From positions 1-23,482 of the forward strand of contig DAOVYS010000011.1 of the NCBI GenBank assembly GCA_030635485.1: a stretch of DNA of 23,482 nt, read 5' to 3'. Source of the DNA: Pseudomonadota bacterium (lineage in GTDB: Bacteria; Desulfobacterota; Desulfobulbia; Desulfobulbales; DAOVYS01). The position numbers were made by a program, and so were the translations under genes. The notes below the pieces were generated by a model. The model did no database searches. It worked only from the letters and a program-made list of their open reading frames with translations, and was not told where the DNA came from. Positions 7,265-15,600 of this stretch are shown one piece after another (position 1 is the first letter of the stretch; every line of letters begins with the position of its first letter).

Positions 7265-7591
7265 CTACTTCAGGTCTTTAATCTGCGCCATCATGGCTTC
7301 CAAGTCGGCAACCAGTTTGACGGCAGCGTCGAGATCCGCTGCCCGTCCGGCCTTTTCAACTCCATGGGCGGCTGCGCGAATCCCTTCAATTCCCAGACTG
7401 GCGGCAGCTCCTTTGATACTATGAGCCGCATCGCCCACGGCTTCAGCATCCTGTGCGCTCATTCCCTGTTTGATCTTTTCCAGATCAGAGGCGCCCGAAT
7501 CCCTGAACAGTTCCAGAAGCTCTGCAAGCAACTCTTCATCATCACCTGACTGTTCCAAGGCAAAACCTCGGTCCCATTGCAGATCGACCAT
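7265..7591 (-). CDS. Histidine phosphotransfer (Hpt) protein
   Basis: This is a free-standing Hpt domain of 108 residues. The active histidine is His57 in AAHSIKGAAASLG, which matches the family signature HxxKG. The protein should carry phosphate between the receiver of the hybrid kinase and the receiver of a final regulator, plausibly the NtrC-type protein at 2566-4296. A TTG at 7606 in frame is not used here, because GGGAGA lies about 8 nt before ATG 7591 and gives a good ribosome binding site. The HDOD gene follows 41 bp downstream on the same strand. Between them, at 7246-7259, is a single arm resembling repeat family A (13 of 14 bases). Confidence 0.88.
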   Translation of the reverse strand: MVDLQWDRGFALEQSGDDEELLAELLELFRDSGASDLEKIKQGMSAQDAEAVGDAAHSIKGAAASLGIEGIRAAAHGVEKAGRAADLDAAVKLVADLEAMMAQIKDLK

Positions 7592-7766
7592 ATTACCGTC
7601 TCCCAAAGATCATGATCATTTATATAACCCAACCAATTCCGCCCCAACCCCCCGGAACCCGCTGAATATCTTACCTCTTTTATACAGAATACAGAAATCA
7701 ACCCCGCTTGTCTTTAACAAAAATCATTTTCTTGAATTAAACCTAACCAGACTTTTTACGACTCCA

Positions 7767-8381
7767 TCATCCTTGATTGTGTCGCCTGACAATATCGTGA
7801 AAGGGAATAACGCCTTCTCTGACAAGTCTCAGTTGATCTCCACAAATAGTCACGATTGTTGATTCCCTGCCGCCTGGTGTTTCACCGCCGTCAATAATCA
7901 GGTCAATATCTTCACCAAGTTGTTCTTCCACCTCACGGGAACTCGCCGCCGCTGGTCTGCCTGAGACATTGGCGCTAGTTGCAGTGATAGGTTTACCGAC
8001 AGCTGTCAACAGTGCTTCGGCAACAGGATTGGAGGAAATCCTCATTCCAACGGTCCGAGTATTTCCCATGAGCAGGGGGTTAAGTGTTGAAATTCCGTCA
8101 AAAATCAGGGTCAGAGGGCCGGGCCAAAAGGCGTGCATGAGCGGACGGTAACCTTGAGGGACTCGACTTGCCAGAAGAGATATCTGGCTCTCATCCTGAA
8201 TCAGGGTCAAAATCGGTTTATCAAAATCCCGTTTTTTCACCTTAAAAAGCCGGGAAAGGGCCATCGAATCGAACGGATTCACGGCCAGACCGTAATAGGT
8301 TTCAGTGGGAAAGGCGACTACCCCCCCGTCTCTGATTATCGCCGCCCCCTTCTCAAGGTCGTGAGCTAATGTTGTGTCCAT
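7767..8381 (-). CDS. tsaC: Threonylcarbamoyl-AMP synthase (Sua5/YrdC/TsaC family)
   Basis: This 204-residue YrdC-domain protein makes threonylcarbamoyl-AMP from threonine, bicarbonate and ATP, the first step of t6A formation at position 37 of ANN-decoding tRNAs. Characteristic stretches are GGVVAFPTETYYGLAVNP, KKRDFDKPI, FWPGPLTLI, VGMRISSNPVAEALL, PITATSANVSG, and near the end GRESTIVTI. The length fits the short TsaC form; no Sua5 C-terminal domain is present. The frame extends upstream to 8438 inside the purDE coding region, but ATG 8381 gives the family-like N-terminus and sits 22 bp after the purDE stop. The spacing suggests co-transcription with purDE. Confidence 0.92.
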   Translation of the reverse strand: MDTTLAHDLEKGAAIIRDGGVVAFPTETYYGLAVNPFDSMALSRLFKVKKRDFDKPILTLIQDESQISLLASRVPQGYRPLMHAFWPGPLTLIFDGISTLNPLLMGNTRTVGMRISSNPVAEALLTAVGKPITATSANVSGRPAAASSREVEEQLGEDIDLIIDGGETPGGRESTIVTICGDQLRLVREGVIPFHDIVRRHNQG

Positions 8382-8403
8382 GCATAAGGTGGATGTAAGC
8401 GAT

Positions 8404-10128
8404 TTATTTCCCTTTTGATTTAGCCAGTTCGCGCGCAATTTCCTCGTTTTCCAGGCCTATTATCTGGGCTGCAAGGATAGCCGCATTTTTAGCACCCGGT
8501 TTGCCGATCCCCATGGTGGCAACCGGAACTCCGGGCGGCATCTGGGCAGTGGAAAGCAGGGCATCAAGTCCATTCAACGGTGAAGAATCAATCGGAACTC
8601 CTATGACAGGCAGAGTCGTTCTGGCTGCCAGAGCACCCGCAAGATGAGCCGCCATGCCTGCGCCGGCAATAATAACCTTTAGTCCACGATCCCTGGCGGT
8701 CATTGCATATTCGGCTGTCTTATCAGGGGTTCTGTGGGCTGATGAAACCGTGACTTCATGAGCAATCCCCATGGATTCAAAATAGTCAATAGATGTCTGC
8801 ATCACCGGCATATCGGATTCGCTGCCCATCACAATTCCTACCAGCGCATCTTCCTTTTTCCTGTCAAGCGCCTTTTGGCCTATGTCTTTACGGAAATAAC
8901 AATCATCCCAGCTTATCAATTCGACCGCTCCATACGCTGCCCGAATTGCCTTGTCAAGAGTTGCTCCCAGGGCAGTCACACCTAGGACACGGCCGCCGGA
9001 AGTGACAAATTCCCGATCCTTCAGCTGCGTGCCGGCATGAAAGACCTTAACATGCTCTTTCTCTTCAGCCTGTTTAAGCCCCTTAATTATCTTCCCTTTG
9101 TCATATGTTCCGGGATAACCGGCCGATGCCATAACAATACAGACTGCGGGCCTCGGATCGATATCCAGTCTGATTTCGCCCAGCCGCTCATCCACAACAG
9201 CCTCCATGACATCCACAAGATCGGTCTGCATGCGCATGAGAAGCGGCTGTGCCTCCGGATCACCAAAACGGCAATTGAATTCCAGGACCTTTGCCACGCC
9301 GTTGTCTATCATCAGACCGGCGTAAAGCATCCCCTTGTATGGCCGGCCCTCGGATGCCATGGCATTGACGGTCGGCAGCATAACTCGTTCCATAATCTGC
9401 CTGTGCAGCTCCTCCGTCACCACAGGGACGGGAGAATAAGCCCCCATGCCGCCTGTATTAGCACCCCTGTCCCCATCATAGACCGCTTTATGATCCTGGG
9501 AGGTCGGCAGGGGCAGAACTGTCTTGCCGTCCGTAAAGGCAATAAACGACGCCTCTTCCCCGGTCAAAAATTCCTCAATCAGCACACTATTTCCAGCTTC
9601 CCCAAATGCCCTGTCAACCATTATCAGATCAAGAGCATCAATGGCCTCTTGCTCGGATCGGGCCACAATGACCCCTTTTCCGGCTGCAAGGCCGTCAGCC
9701 TTTACAACAACCGACGCGCCAATCTCCTTTATGTACTTGACCGCCTCATCCCTGTCGGTAAACACCTTGTAACTGCCGGTGGGGATATTGTACTTTGCCA
9801 TCAGGTCCTTTGTGAACACCTTGCTCCCTTCCAGGACGGCACCTTTCCCGGAAGGCCCGAAAATACGCAGACCACGTTCCTCAAAACGGTCAACAATTCC
9901 CTTGGTAAGCGACCCTTCAGGCCCCACTACGGTCAGATAAATCCCCTCCTGTTCAGCGAAGTCAAGCAAACCTTCAACATCATCAGCCGCAATATTGATG
10001 CAGGTTGCGATCTCACCGATACCCGCATTGCCCGGAGCACAATAAATATCATCCACCTTCGGACTCTGCAAAAGCTTCCAGACCAGAGCATGTTCACGGC
10101 CGCCGGAACCCAATACCAGTATTTTCAT
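8404..10128 (-). CDS. purD: PurD-PurE fusion: phosphoribosylamine-glycine ligase / N5-CAIR mutase
   Basis: The 574-residue protein joins two purine-biosynthesis enzymes. Residues 1 to about 424 are PurD (GAR synthetase): an N-terminal MKILVLGSGGREHALVWKL, the ATP-grasp segment VVVKADGLAAGKGV, GANTGGMGAYSPVP, and metal-binding EFNCRFGDPEAQ. From about 427 to the end is PurE: GIVMGSESDMPVM, the catalytic SSAHRTP, GAGMAAHLAG, LNGLDALLSTAQMP, and KNAAILAAQI. The two steps are not adjacent in the pathway (steps 2 and 6). A good ribosome binding site, AAGGAAG, precedes the ATG. No purK is in the window, so whether the PurE part acts as a class I mutase with PurK elsewhere or as a carboxylase is open. 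Both domains look intact. Confidence 0.93.
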   Translation of the reverse strand: MKILVLGSGGREHALVWKLLQSPKVDDIYCAPGNAGIGEIATCINIAADDVEGLLDFAEQEGIYLTVVGPEGSLTKGIVDRFEERGLRIFGPSGKGAVLEGSKVFTKDLMAKYNIPTGSYKVFTDRDEAVKYIKEIGASVVVKADGLAAGKGVIVARSEQEAIDALDLIMVDRAFGEAGNSVLIEEFLTGEEASFIAFTDGKTVLPLPTSQDHKAVYDGDRGANTGGMGAYSPVPVVTEELHRQIMERVMLPTVNAMASEGRPYKGMLYAGLMIDNGVAKVLEFNCRFGDPEAQPLLMRMQTDLVDVMEAVVDERLGEIRLDIDPRPAVCIVMASAGYPGTYDKGKIIKGLKQAEEKEHVKVFHAGTQLKDREFVTSGGRVLGVTALGATLDKAIRAAYGAVELISWDDCYFRKDIGQKALDRKKEDALVGIVMGSESDMPVMQTSIDYFESMGIAHEVTVSSAHRTPDKTAEYAMTARDRGLKVIIAGAGMAAHLAGALAARTTLPVIGVPIDSSPLNGLDALLSTAQMPPGVPVATMGIGKPGAKNAAILAAQIIGLENEEIARELAKSKGK

Positions 10129-10227
10129 AGAATTCTTCCTTTATAATCAGAACGTCACTAAATCGGTATAGCCGAAAAATGTTATAAATATTCGGCTTGC
10201 CCGTGTGATATTTTAATAGAAAAACCG

Positions 10228-10286
10228 CAGGGGTGCCCCTTGTGGGTACCCTATCCAGACATGGCAACCACAAGGGTTGCCCCTAC
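10228..10286. repeat. Imperfect inverted repeat upstream of purDE
   Basis: CAGGGGTGCCCCTTGTGGGT (10228-10247) pairs imperfectly with ACCACAAGGGTTGCCCCTA (10267-10285), about 17 of 22 positions. GGGGCAACCCTTGTGGTTGCC-like sequence is a common dispersed repeat in environmental bacterial genomes. It lies 100 bp upstream of the purDE start, between greA and purDE, and could form a terminator-like hairpin. Confidence 0.55.
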
Positions 10287-10391
10287 AGTCGGAACCACGC
10301 TGAAAACATGAAATGCAAATTCGATATTCAACGGCCGCCGATCAATATCGAGAAAGGTTAACCGAATGTTCACAAAACGTTTAAGACAAAT

Positions 10392-10877
10392 TCAATCATC
10401 CCGCTTACATGAAATCTCCATAAGCTCAAACTGGCGCACTCCGCCCGGGGTCTTTACCGCAACCTCGTCTCCCTCGGTCTTCCCGATCATGGCTCTGCCA
10501 ATAGGAGAGGTAACGGAAATACTTCCCTTTTTCACATCCGACTCATCAGGGCCCAACAGCTGATAGACAACTTCTTCGTCAGTGTCAAGGTCAACCAAAG
10601 TAACCAGGGTGCCGAAGACCGCCTTCTCACAACTCACATTGGAACAATCAATAATCTCGGCGCGCCCAAGCTTGTCCTTTAATTCCATGATTCTGCCCTC
10701 AATGTGACCCTGACGCTCCTTAGCCGCATGGTATTCGGCATTTTCAGATAGATCTCCATGTCCCAAGGCAACCTCAATGGCCTTGATAACGTCAATCCTG
10801 TCATATTTCTCCAACCGGAGCAGTTCTTCCCGCATCCTGGAATGACCAGGCTTTGACATTGGTACTCGTACCACCAT
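10392..10877 (-). CDS. greA: Transcription elongation factor GreA
   Basis: This 161-residue protein matches GreA in length and layout. GreA inserts its coiled coil into the RNA polymerase secondary channel and stimulates cleavage of backtracked RNA. The N-terminal coiled coil carries the tip motif GHGDLSENAEYHAAKERQG, with the two functional acidic residues Asp42 and Glu45. The C-terminal globular domain has SPIGRAMIGKTEGDEV and the terminal TPGGVRQFELMEI. The frame is open to 10985, but ATG 10877 follows GGAGG at the right spacing and starts as GreA proteins do. A terminator-like hairpin lies immediately upstream in the leader, suggesting attenuation. Confidence 0.95.
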   Translation of the reverse strand: MVVRVPMSKPGHSRMREELLRLEKYDRIDVIKAIEVALGHGDLSENAEYHAAKERQGHIEGRIMELKDKLGRAEIIDCSNVSCEKAVFGTLVTLVDLDTDEEVVYQLLGPDESDVKKGSISVTSPIGRAMIGKTEGDEVAVKTPGGVRQFELMEISCKRDD

Positions 10878-10903
10878 AACAATTTTCCTCCAATAAAAAC
10901 CAA

Positions 10904-10928
10904 AAGCTACCGGTAATGCCGGTAGCTT
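10904..10928 (-). terminator. Terminator-like hairpin in the greA leader
   Basis: AAGCTACCGG and CCGGTAGCTT form a perfect 10-bp stem with a 5-nt loop. On the minus strand this is followed by TTGGTTTTTATT and then the greA ribosome binding site. No minus-strand gene ends nearby on the 5' side (the region holds only repeats back to 11356), so it is more likely an attenuator within the greA leader than the end of another unit. In E. coli a terminator in the greA leader produces the GraL small RNAs, so there is a precedent. Confidence 0.65.
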
Positions 10929-10939
10929 GACAACCCTTT

Positions 10940-11082
10940 TATACGCAACGACATAAGTCCGATCCATCCCTCCATGCTGCGTCACTCGCTACGGTGCCTG
11001 CTCACAACCCTACATGGTTGCTCCGCCGGCTCCTGCTCGTTCCTTGCCTGAAGAGCGCCTCAAACTTATGTCGTTGCGTATA
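10940..11082. mobile_element. MITE-like element with perfect 19-bp terminal inverted repeats
   Basis: TATACGCAACGACATAAGT (10940-10958) and its exact complement (11064-11082) bound a 143-bp segment with no coding capacity. The interior is rich in GC-containing direct and inverted words (GCTCCGCCGGCTCCTGCTCG). It lies 60 bp upstream of greA. No transposase is seen, so any movement would rely on another element. There is no clear target duplication beyond a possible TA. Confidence 0.65.
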
Positions 11083-11247
11083 GAAAACAGGATTCGATTA
11101 TTAATATATTATGAACATCAAAATTACACTTGTAATACAGAGAACCTGAAATTGCAAGACTGTGACATAAGTCATTTTAATATTTTTTCCCAGGTAGTAT
11201 CTATTCAGCGTGATGCCAAAACACGAACTCACGAAAACCTCCGGCAT

Positions 11248-11354
11248 GTAAGCGTTTACCAGTGCCCCAGGTGTTCACGATCAGGTCTTTCAGCGATACA
11301 CAAGTATGCTGGAAGACCTGATCGTGAACAGATGGGGTGCTGGTGAACGCTTAC
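11248..11354. repeat. Palindromic repeat family A, copy 3
   Basis: The outer arms are GTAAGCGTTTACCAGTGCCCC at the left and GGGGTGCTGGTGAACGCTTAC at the right. The inner arms TTCACGATCAGGTCTT (11274-11289) and AAGACCTGATCGTGAA (11313-11328) pair perfectly and extend as TCAGC/GCTGG. The inner sequence is unlike copies 1, 2 and 4 but is equally self-complementary. The element ends one base before the stop codon of the TPR-barrel gene and continues leftward with a conserved prefix (about 11222-11247). Confidence 0.85.
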
Positions 11355-11355
11355 A

Positions 11356-14300
11356 TTACCACCGATAAGTAGCTGACAATACAAAATCCCTGCTGCGATA
11401 TGATTCAGACGACGTAATGTGCGCATTCGCATCAACAATGAAACTGGAATTTAACTCTATAAAAAAACCACCCTTGACTGTTTGAACAAGATAACCGCCG
11501 GAATCATACCCAAGAGAATATTCCGCGGTAAAATACCTTGGAACTCCGCGATCAAGAGTGTCATCCGAGAATTGATGCTTGAAAAACAGGCTGAATCGAT
11601 TAAGCCAGAAATTTTTAGGAGACCAGTAAGGATGATCATCCTCGGCAAATCCATCATCAAGCGGGTCTCCCGGGTTGGGGCTGTCCTGTGAATCCTTAAA
11701 ATTGTATGAGTAACTGAATTTTAAAAAATTCGGTTCAGACAGGAGAATATACGATGTCCACAACTCATAACCGGTTGTTGAATTGCCATCACTGTAGTCA
11801 ATGACACCGAGATCTCCTCCCATGAGCAGACGTGGGAACAAATCCACTGAAATTGCGGCTCTCAAGTCCTGCGCCACGACATTCCGGGTCAGACTCGCTG
11901 TTGTATCGGCAATTATATCCCTTCCGAATCCGATGCAACTCTTCACCTTGTCCCCGATCTTTCCGGAAATGGCGCAATTTATAAGGGCAGTATCAGCATT
12001 GTCATGGTCAAAGGCTTCAAGCCCGGTGCCCATAAAAATAGACAATCCATTCAAGAAATCGGCCGTATATGAAAGGTAGGCTCTCCTGGACCTGACCCGT
12101 TCATCACTTTTCGATGACCTGTAATTTCTCCGGGAGGCGGATATATCCACCTGATGCTGGGTGTGCGGAGAAAACCATATAGAGACATCTCCGGATTCCA
12201 TCTCCATATCTTTATAATCGTCCCGACCCTGCTCCCTGCTGTAACCGAATCCGACAGACACCCTTGGCCGCCTCTTGATGCGATTTCGCTCAACAGCAAC
12301 GGAAAGCCCTGGAAAATCCTCGCTCAATTCAGACAGACGTTCGTAAATAGCGGCCTCATTTTCCAGTCTGCCAAGGCGGCTGTAAATCCCGGCAAGATCA
12401 AACATGAGGGATTCCTCTTCCGGAAAATCCTCTAAAAGGGCCTCATACTGATTCACTGCTTGAAAATATTCCCTGCGCTGCACGGACCGCCTGGCATCCA
12501 ATTCCGCCTTGAACCTCTTCTGCCACATGTATTTGGAATAAAAGGGCGCGGCAACACCATTTAAAGTACGCTTTTCCCGCGTATTATTGTCCACGGCATG
12601 TGAAGCGGAAAGAAGATGGTCGGCAAAGCCGGTCTCCTTTCCCTGAGAAAAAATCAGAATTTCCCAGACCGTCCTCTGTTTGACAAATGGTCCTGTTGGC
12701 AGATTAAGCTCCCGGCATCTATCTTGAAGCACCTGATCAACAGATAGGTCAAGATATGCCTTATAGACATCCATCGATTCTGTCTGCTCGTGCATTGCCC
12801 ACAAGATGCGCGCCTTTAAAAGCAGGATGTCCTGACGTTTAAAGTCTTCCCCAGCCAGGACAGCTTCACAACTTTCAAGTCCGTCTTGAAATCTGCCGGT
12901 TTTAAACAGAAGTTCAGGCATCATTGCGGCAGCTGCACTGTTTTCAGGATAATAATCTGTAATCCGTTCCAGAAGAGAAAGCCCGTTTTCCGTGTCATCA
13001 TTCAGTATCATGGCCCGGGCCAGTAACAGACTTGCTTTTAGAGAATGAGGGGCCTTTCCTGAAGCAACCTCGGCGACCTCAAGCATCTCCCGGAGCAGAT
13101 TATTTTCCCGGTAAAGCTGAATAAGGTGGAGCAGAAGGCCAAGATCATTATTCGCAACAGATAGCGCCCTGGAATTTATCTCCTTCTCCTTTCCGGGCTC
13201 TCCGGAGAGTTTATAAATTTTCTGAAGAAGCACCATCTGTTCAAGATTATCTTTCCCGCCGGTCAACAGCGGCAGCAGATAACTTTTCGCGGCTTTAAGC
13301 CTGTCCGCCTCCACCATGATCCGTGCCAGAACAAATTCAGTTTCCTCGCATCTCCCTCTTTCCGTGGAATCACGCACATCTGTAATCAAGGAATCCTTCT
13401 GACAGGCCTCTGATGATATTCGCAGGCAGGTCCTTATTGCATCCCGGTAGTCGCCATTTGCCACCTGGAGCCTGGCACGCATCAGGCCCGTCTCTATGCC
13501 TGATTCAAATGACTCGAGACTGTTCAACCAGATTCCGCCATCGTGGAGTCTGCCCGAATCCAGCGCCAGATCAAACAAACGGGAAAGCACGACACGTTTA
13601 TCACAGTCCGGATTCAACGCCATACGGAGGGTCTGTTCGGCCTCAAAGGGCAGGGCAGCTTTGTTGAAAAGATCGCTCATTGAGACCAGAATATCACGCT
13701 TACGGCAATCTCCTCCAAGAAGACAAGAATCCAAAACAGATCTATATTCATTAAGAGAAGCCGTGTATTCGCCGCATTCATTCAGCGCGGCCGCCTTTAC
13801 CAGCCTGAATTCACAAGTTCCATCAAATTGGGGACCATTTTCCAGTTCAACAAGGTGCTCCCGCACCCTTTCAATAAGTCCGAGCGCGCCTGCCAGCCGC
13901 GCACACTTAAGCCTGATATCCGTATCTGAAGGATTAAGCTGAAGCGATTCCTCATAATCACTGAACGCGTGTTCCTGCATGCCCAGTCTCTCATAGAGGG
14001 CGCCACGCCTTGCAAAAAACAGGGGTTCTTTTTGACCGGCCCCGGTTATACGGTCAAAAACCGATCGACTCTTGTCAAGATCCCCTTGATCAAGATACTC
14101 CATGGCAAGTCTCAATATAGTCGTTTCATCATCCGGCCTCAGTCCGTGAACCGTTTCAAGCATCTCAATAAGTTCCTGCTTTCTGTCAAGCCGCTCAAGC
14201 AGATCGGCCATTGAACGGTAAACATCCACCCGGTCGGGTTCCACTCTTGCAAGGTGTTTCCACATAAAAAGCGCTCCATCGGCCTCACCTATGGCAATAA

Positions 14301-15552
14301 GATCGTCTGCAAGCGTTGCAAGAATCTCCGGATCATCCGGGGTTTTAAGTAGAAGTCGTTTATAAAGGGGAATCGCCTCTCTGAAACGGCCTGCGGCGTC
14401 ATAGAGCCGGGCGGCTTTCCTTAAGTTTTCAGGATCAGGATCGGATTCAATCCTGAAATAGGTTTCCAAGGCGGCAAGCGTGCTCGACTCATCTCCTAAA
14501 ACCACGTAAATTTCAATCAATGAACGGATAACCTGCCTGTCTTTCGGCCGCTGTTTGAGATATCGTTTGACGTAGCCCAGCGCCTCCTCAAAACGGCCGG
14601 AATCAACAAGGAACTTTCCTGCCCGTTTGAGAAATACCGGATCATCAGGATGCTTTTTCAAGAGGATCAATACATGATCCAGGGCCTTTATTGAGCGGCC
14701 GTGAGTTTCATGTAAAGAAGCCATACGCGCATGGGCCTCCATATTTCCCGGCGCTCTTGTCACCACGCGCTGCCAGTAAGCCGCGGCCTGACCTCCAAGG
14801 CCCAGCTTGTCATGAGCCCGGGCGGAGGTAATCAGTGTCTCAAGGTCAACATTATCCGATGCGGTCGATTTGACCAAATGAGGCATGGCGTCTTCATATC
14901 GGGCATGATCAAAATATAACCTTGCAAGTTCCTTTTGTATTATAAGATCATCCGGATCTTTCCTGTTGAGTTCCTCAAGATACGGCAGAATATCCTCGCG
15001 TTTTTCCTGTTTCAACCGGCAATACACAAACCCATTTAAGGCTGAAATGTTGTCCGGTTCCTTCTCGTACGCTCTTAAAAAAAGATCGGCCGCACGCTGA
15101 AATTGTCCTTTTTCCGCCATAACATGGCCAAGACCGACAAGATAATCCACCCTCTCAGGGGCCGCCTCCACGAGAAGTTCAAGGATGCGGGACGCCTTGT
15201 CCCATTCTTTAAGTTCCATCCGGATCCGGGCCAGCTCCCAGCTTGCCTCAAAAAGGTTGGGCTTTAGTTTTAGCAGAGAATCATATTTTTCAACCGCTTC
15301 CGGATAATTACCTGACCTGGTTAACTGCCTGGCCTGATCCCAGATTGTCTTCCAAACGGGTATGGATTGATTTTTAAACTTTATATCCCGATCCGGCACC
15401 AGCGGAAGTTTTCCGGCCGGACCAGGTAATTGAGAGGCGATACTATTATGAGCAAAAAGGAGTAAAAGACAACAGAGAGGCAGCGATAACCGGAAAAAAA
15501 CGGCCCAAAGATGAAGAAGTCGGCCGATATGTACCCTTGGTCCTGTTGTCAT
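11356..15552 (-). CDS. Large exported TPR protein with C-terminal outer-membrane beta-barrel-like domain
   Basis: This 1398-residue protein starts with a basic segment and a hydrophobic core ending near residue 40 (LLLFAHNSIASQ), a signal peptide. Residues from about 50 to 1090 are an almost unbroken series of tetratricopeptide repeats, many with the W-A-G/L-F-A-P spacing (for example NLFEASWELARIRMELKEWD). The last 300 or so residues alternate short amphipathic strands and end in FVLSATYRW; a terminal aromatic residue is typical of outer-membrane barrels. The architecture recalls BcsC, PgaA and other export porins that move polysaccharide across the outer membrane. It follows a DegT aminotransferase gene by 48 bp in the same direction, which fits a surface-glycan role. 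The exact function is inferred, and it is not clearly any named family member. Repeat A copy 3 abuts the stop codon. Confidence 0.85.
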   Translation of the reverse strand: MTTGPRVHIGRLLHLWAVFFRLSLPLCCLLLLFAHNSIASQLPGPAGKLPLVPDRDIKFKNQSIPVWKTIWDQARQLTRSGNYPEAVEKYDSLLKLKPNLFEASWELARIRMELKEWDKASRILELLVEAAPERVDYLVGLGHVMAEKGQFQRAADLFLRAYEKEPDNISALNGFVYCRLKQEKREDILPYLEELNRKDPDDLIIQKELARLYFDHARYEDAMPHLVKSTASDNVDLETLITSARAHDKLGLGGQAAAYWQRVVTRAPGNMEAHARMASLHETHGRSIKALDHVLILLKKHPDDPVFLKRAGKFLVDSGRFEEALGYVKRYLKQRPKDRQVIRSLIEIYVVLGDESSTLAALETYFRIESDPDPENLRKAARLYDAAGRFREAIPLYKRLLLKTPDDPEILATLADDLIAIGEADGALFMWKHLARVEPDRVDVYRSMADLLERLDRKQELIEMLETVHGLRPDDETTILRLAMEYLDQGDLDKSRSVFDRITGAGQKEPLFFARRGALYERLGMQEHAFSDYEESLQLNPSDTDIRLKCARLAGALGLIERVREHLVELENGPQFDGTCEFRLVKAAALNECGEYTASLNEYRSVLDSCLLGGDCRKRDILVSMSDLFNKAALPFEAEQTLRMALNPDCDKRVVLSRLFDLALDSGRLHDGGIWLNSLESFESGIETGLMRARLQVANGDYRDAIRTCLRISSEACQKDSLITDVRDSTERGRCEETEFVLARIMVEADRLKAAKSYLLPLLTGGKDNLEQMVLLQKIYKLSGEPGKEKEINSRALSVANNDLGLLLHLIQLYRENNLLREMLEVAEVASGKAPHSLKASLLLARAMILNDDTENGLSLLERITDYYPENSAAAAMMPELLFKTGRFQDGLESCEAVLAGEDFKRQDILLLKARILWAMHEQTESMDVYKAYLDLSVDQVLQDRCRELNLPTGPFVKQRTVWEILIFSQGKETGFADHLLSASHAVDNNTREKRTLNGVAAPFYSKYMWQKRFKAELDARRSVQRREYFQAVNQYEALLEDFPEEESLMFDLAGIYSRLGRLENEAAIYERLSELSEDFPGLSVAVERNRIKRRPRVSVGFGYSREQGRDDYKDMEMESGDVSIWFSPHTQHQVDISASRRNYRSSKSDERVRSRRAYLSYTADFLNGLSIFMGTGLEAFDHDNADTALINCAISGKIGDKVKSCIGFGRDIIADTTASLTRNVVAQDLRAAISVDLFPRLLMGGDLGVIDYSDGNSTTGYELWTSYILLSEPNFLKFSYSYNFKDSQDSPNPGDPLDDGFAEDDHPYWSPKNFWLNRFSLFFKHQFSDDTLDRGVPRYFTAEYSLGYDSGGYLVQTVKGGFFIELNSSFIVDANAHITSSESYRSRDFVLSATYRW

Positions 15553-15600
15553 AGGATAGATTAGGTTGGCAGGTTAATGGTTCGCTGTTCAGGACGGACA

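Noticed and set aside
7459..7701. Minus-strand open frame of 80 codons overlapping the Hpt gene
   Set aside because: It uses another frame of the Hpt coding region and has no features of its own.
9037..10146. Plus-strand open frame of 369 codons
   Set aside because: It lies antisense to the intact purDE gene, has no family features, and its composition follows from the purDE codons.
10970..11050. tRNA-like sequence inside the greA-proximal element
   Set aside because: GGTTGCTCCGCCGG-like words recall a T arm, but there is no acceptor stem, anticodon arm or TTCGA motif in the right positions.
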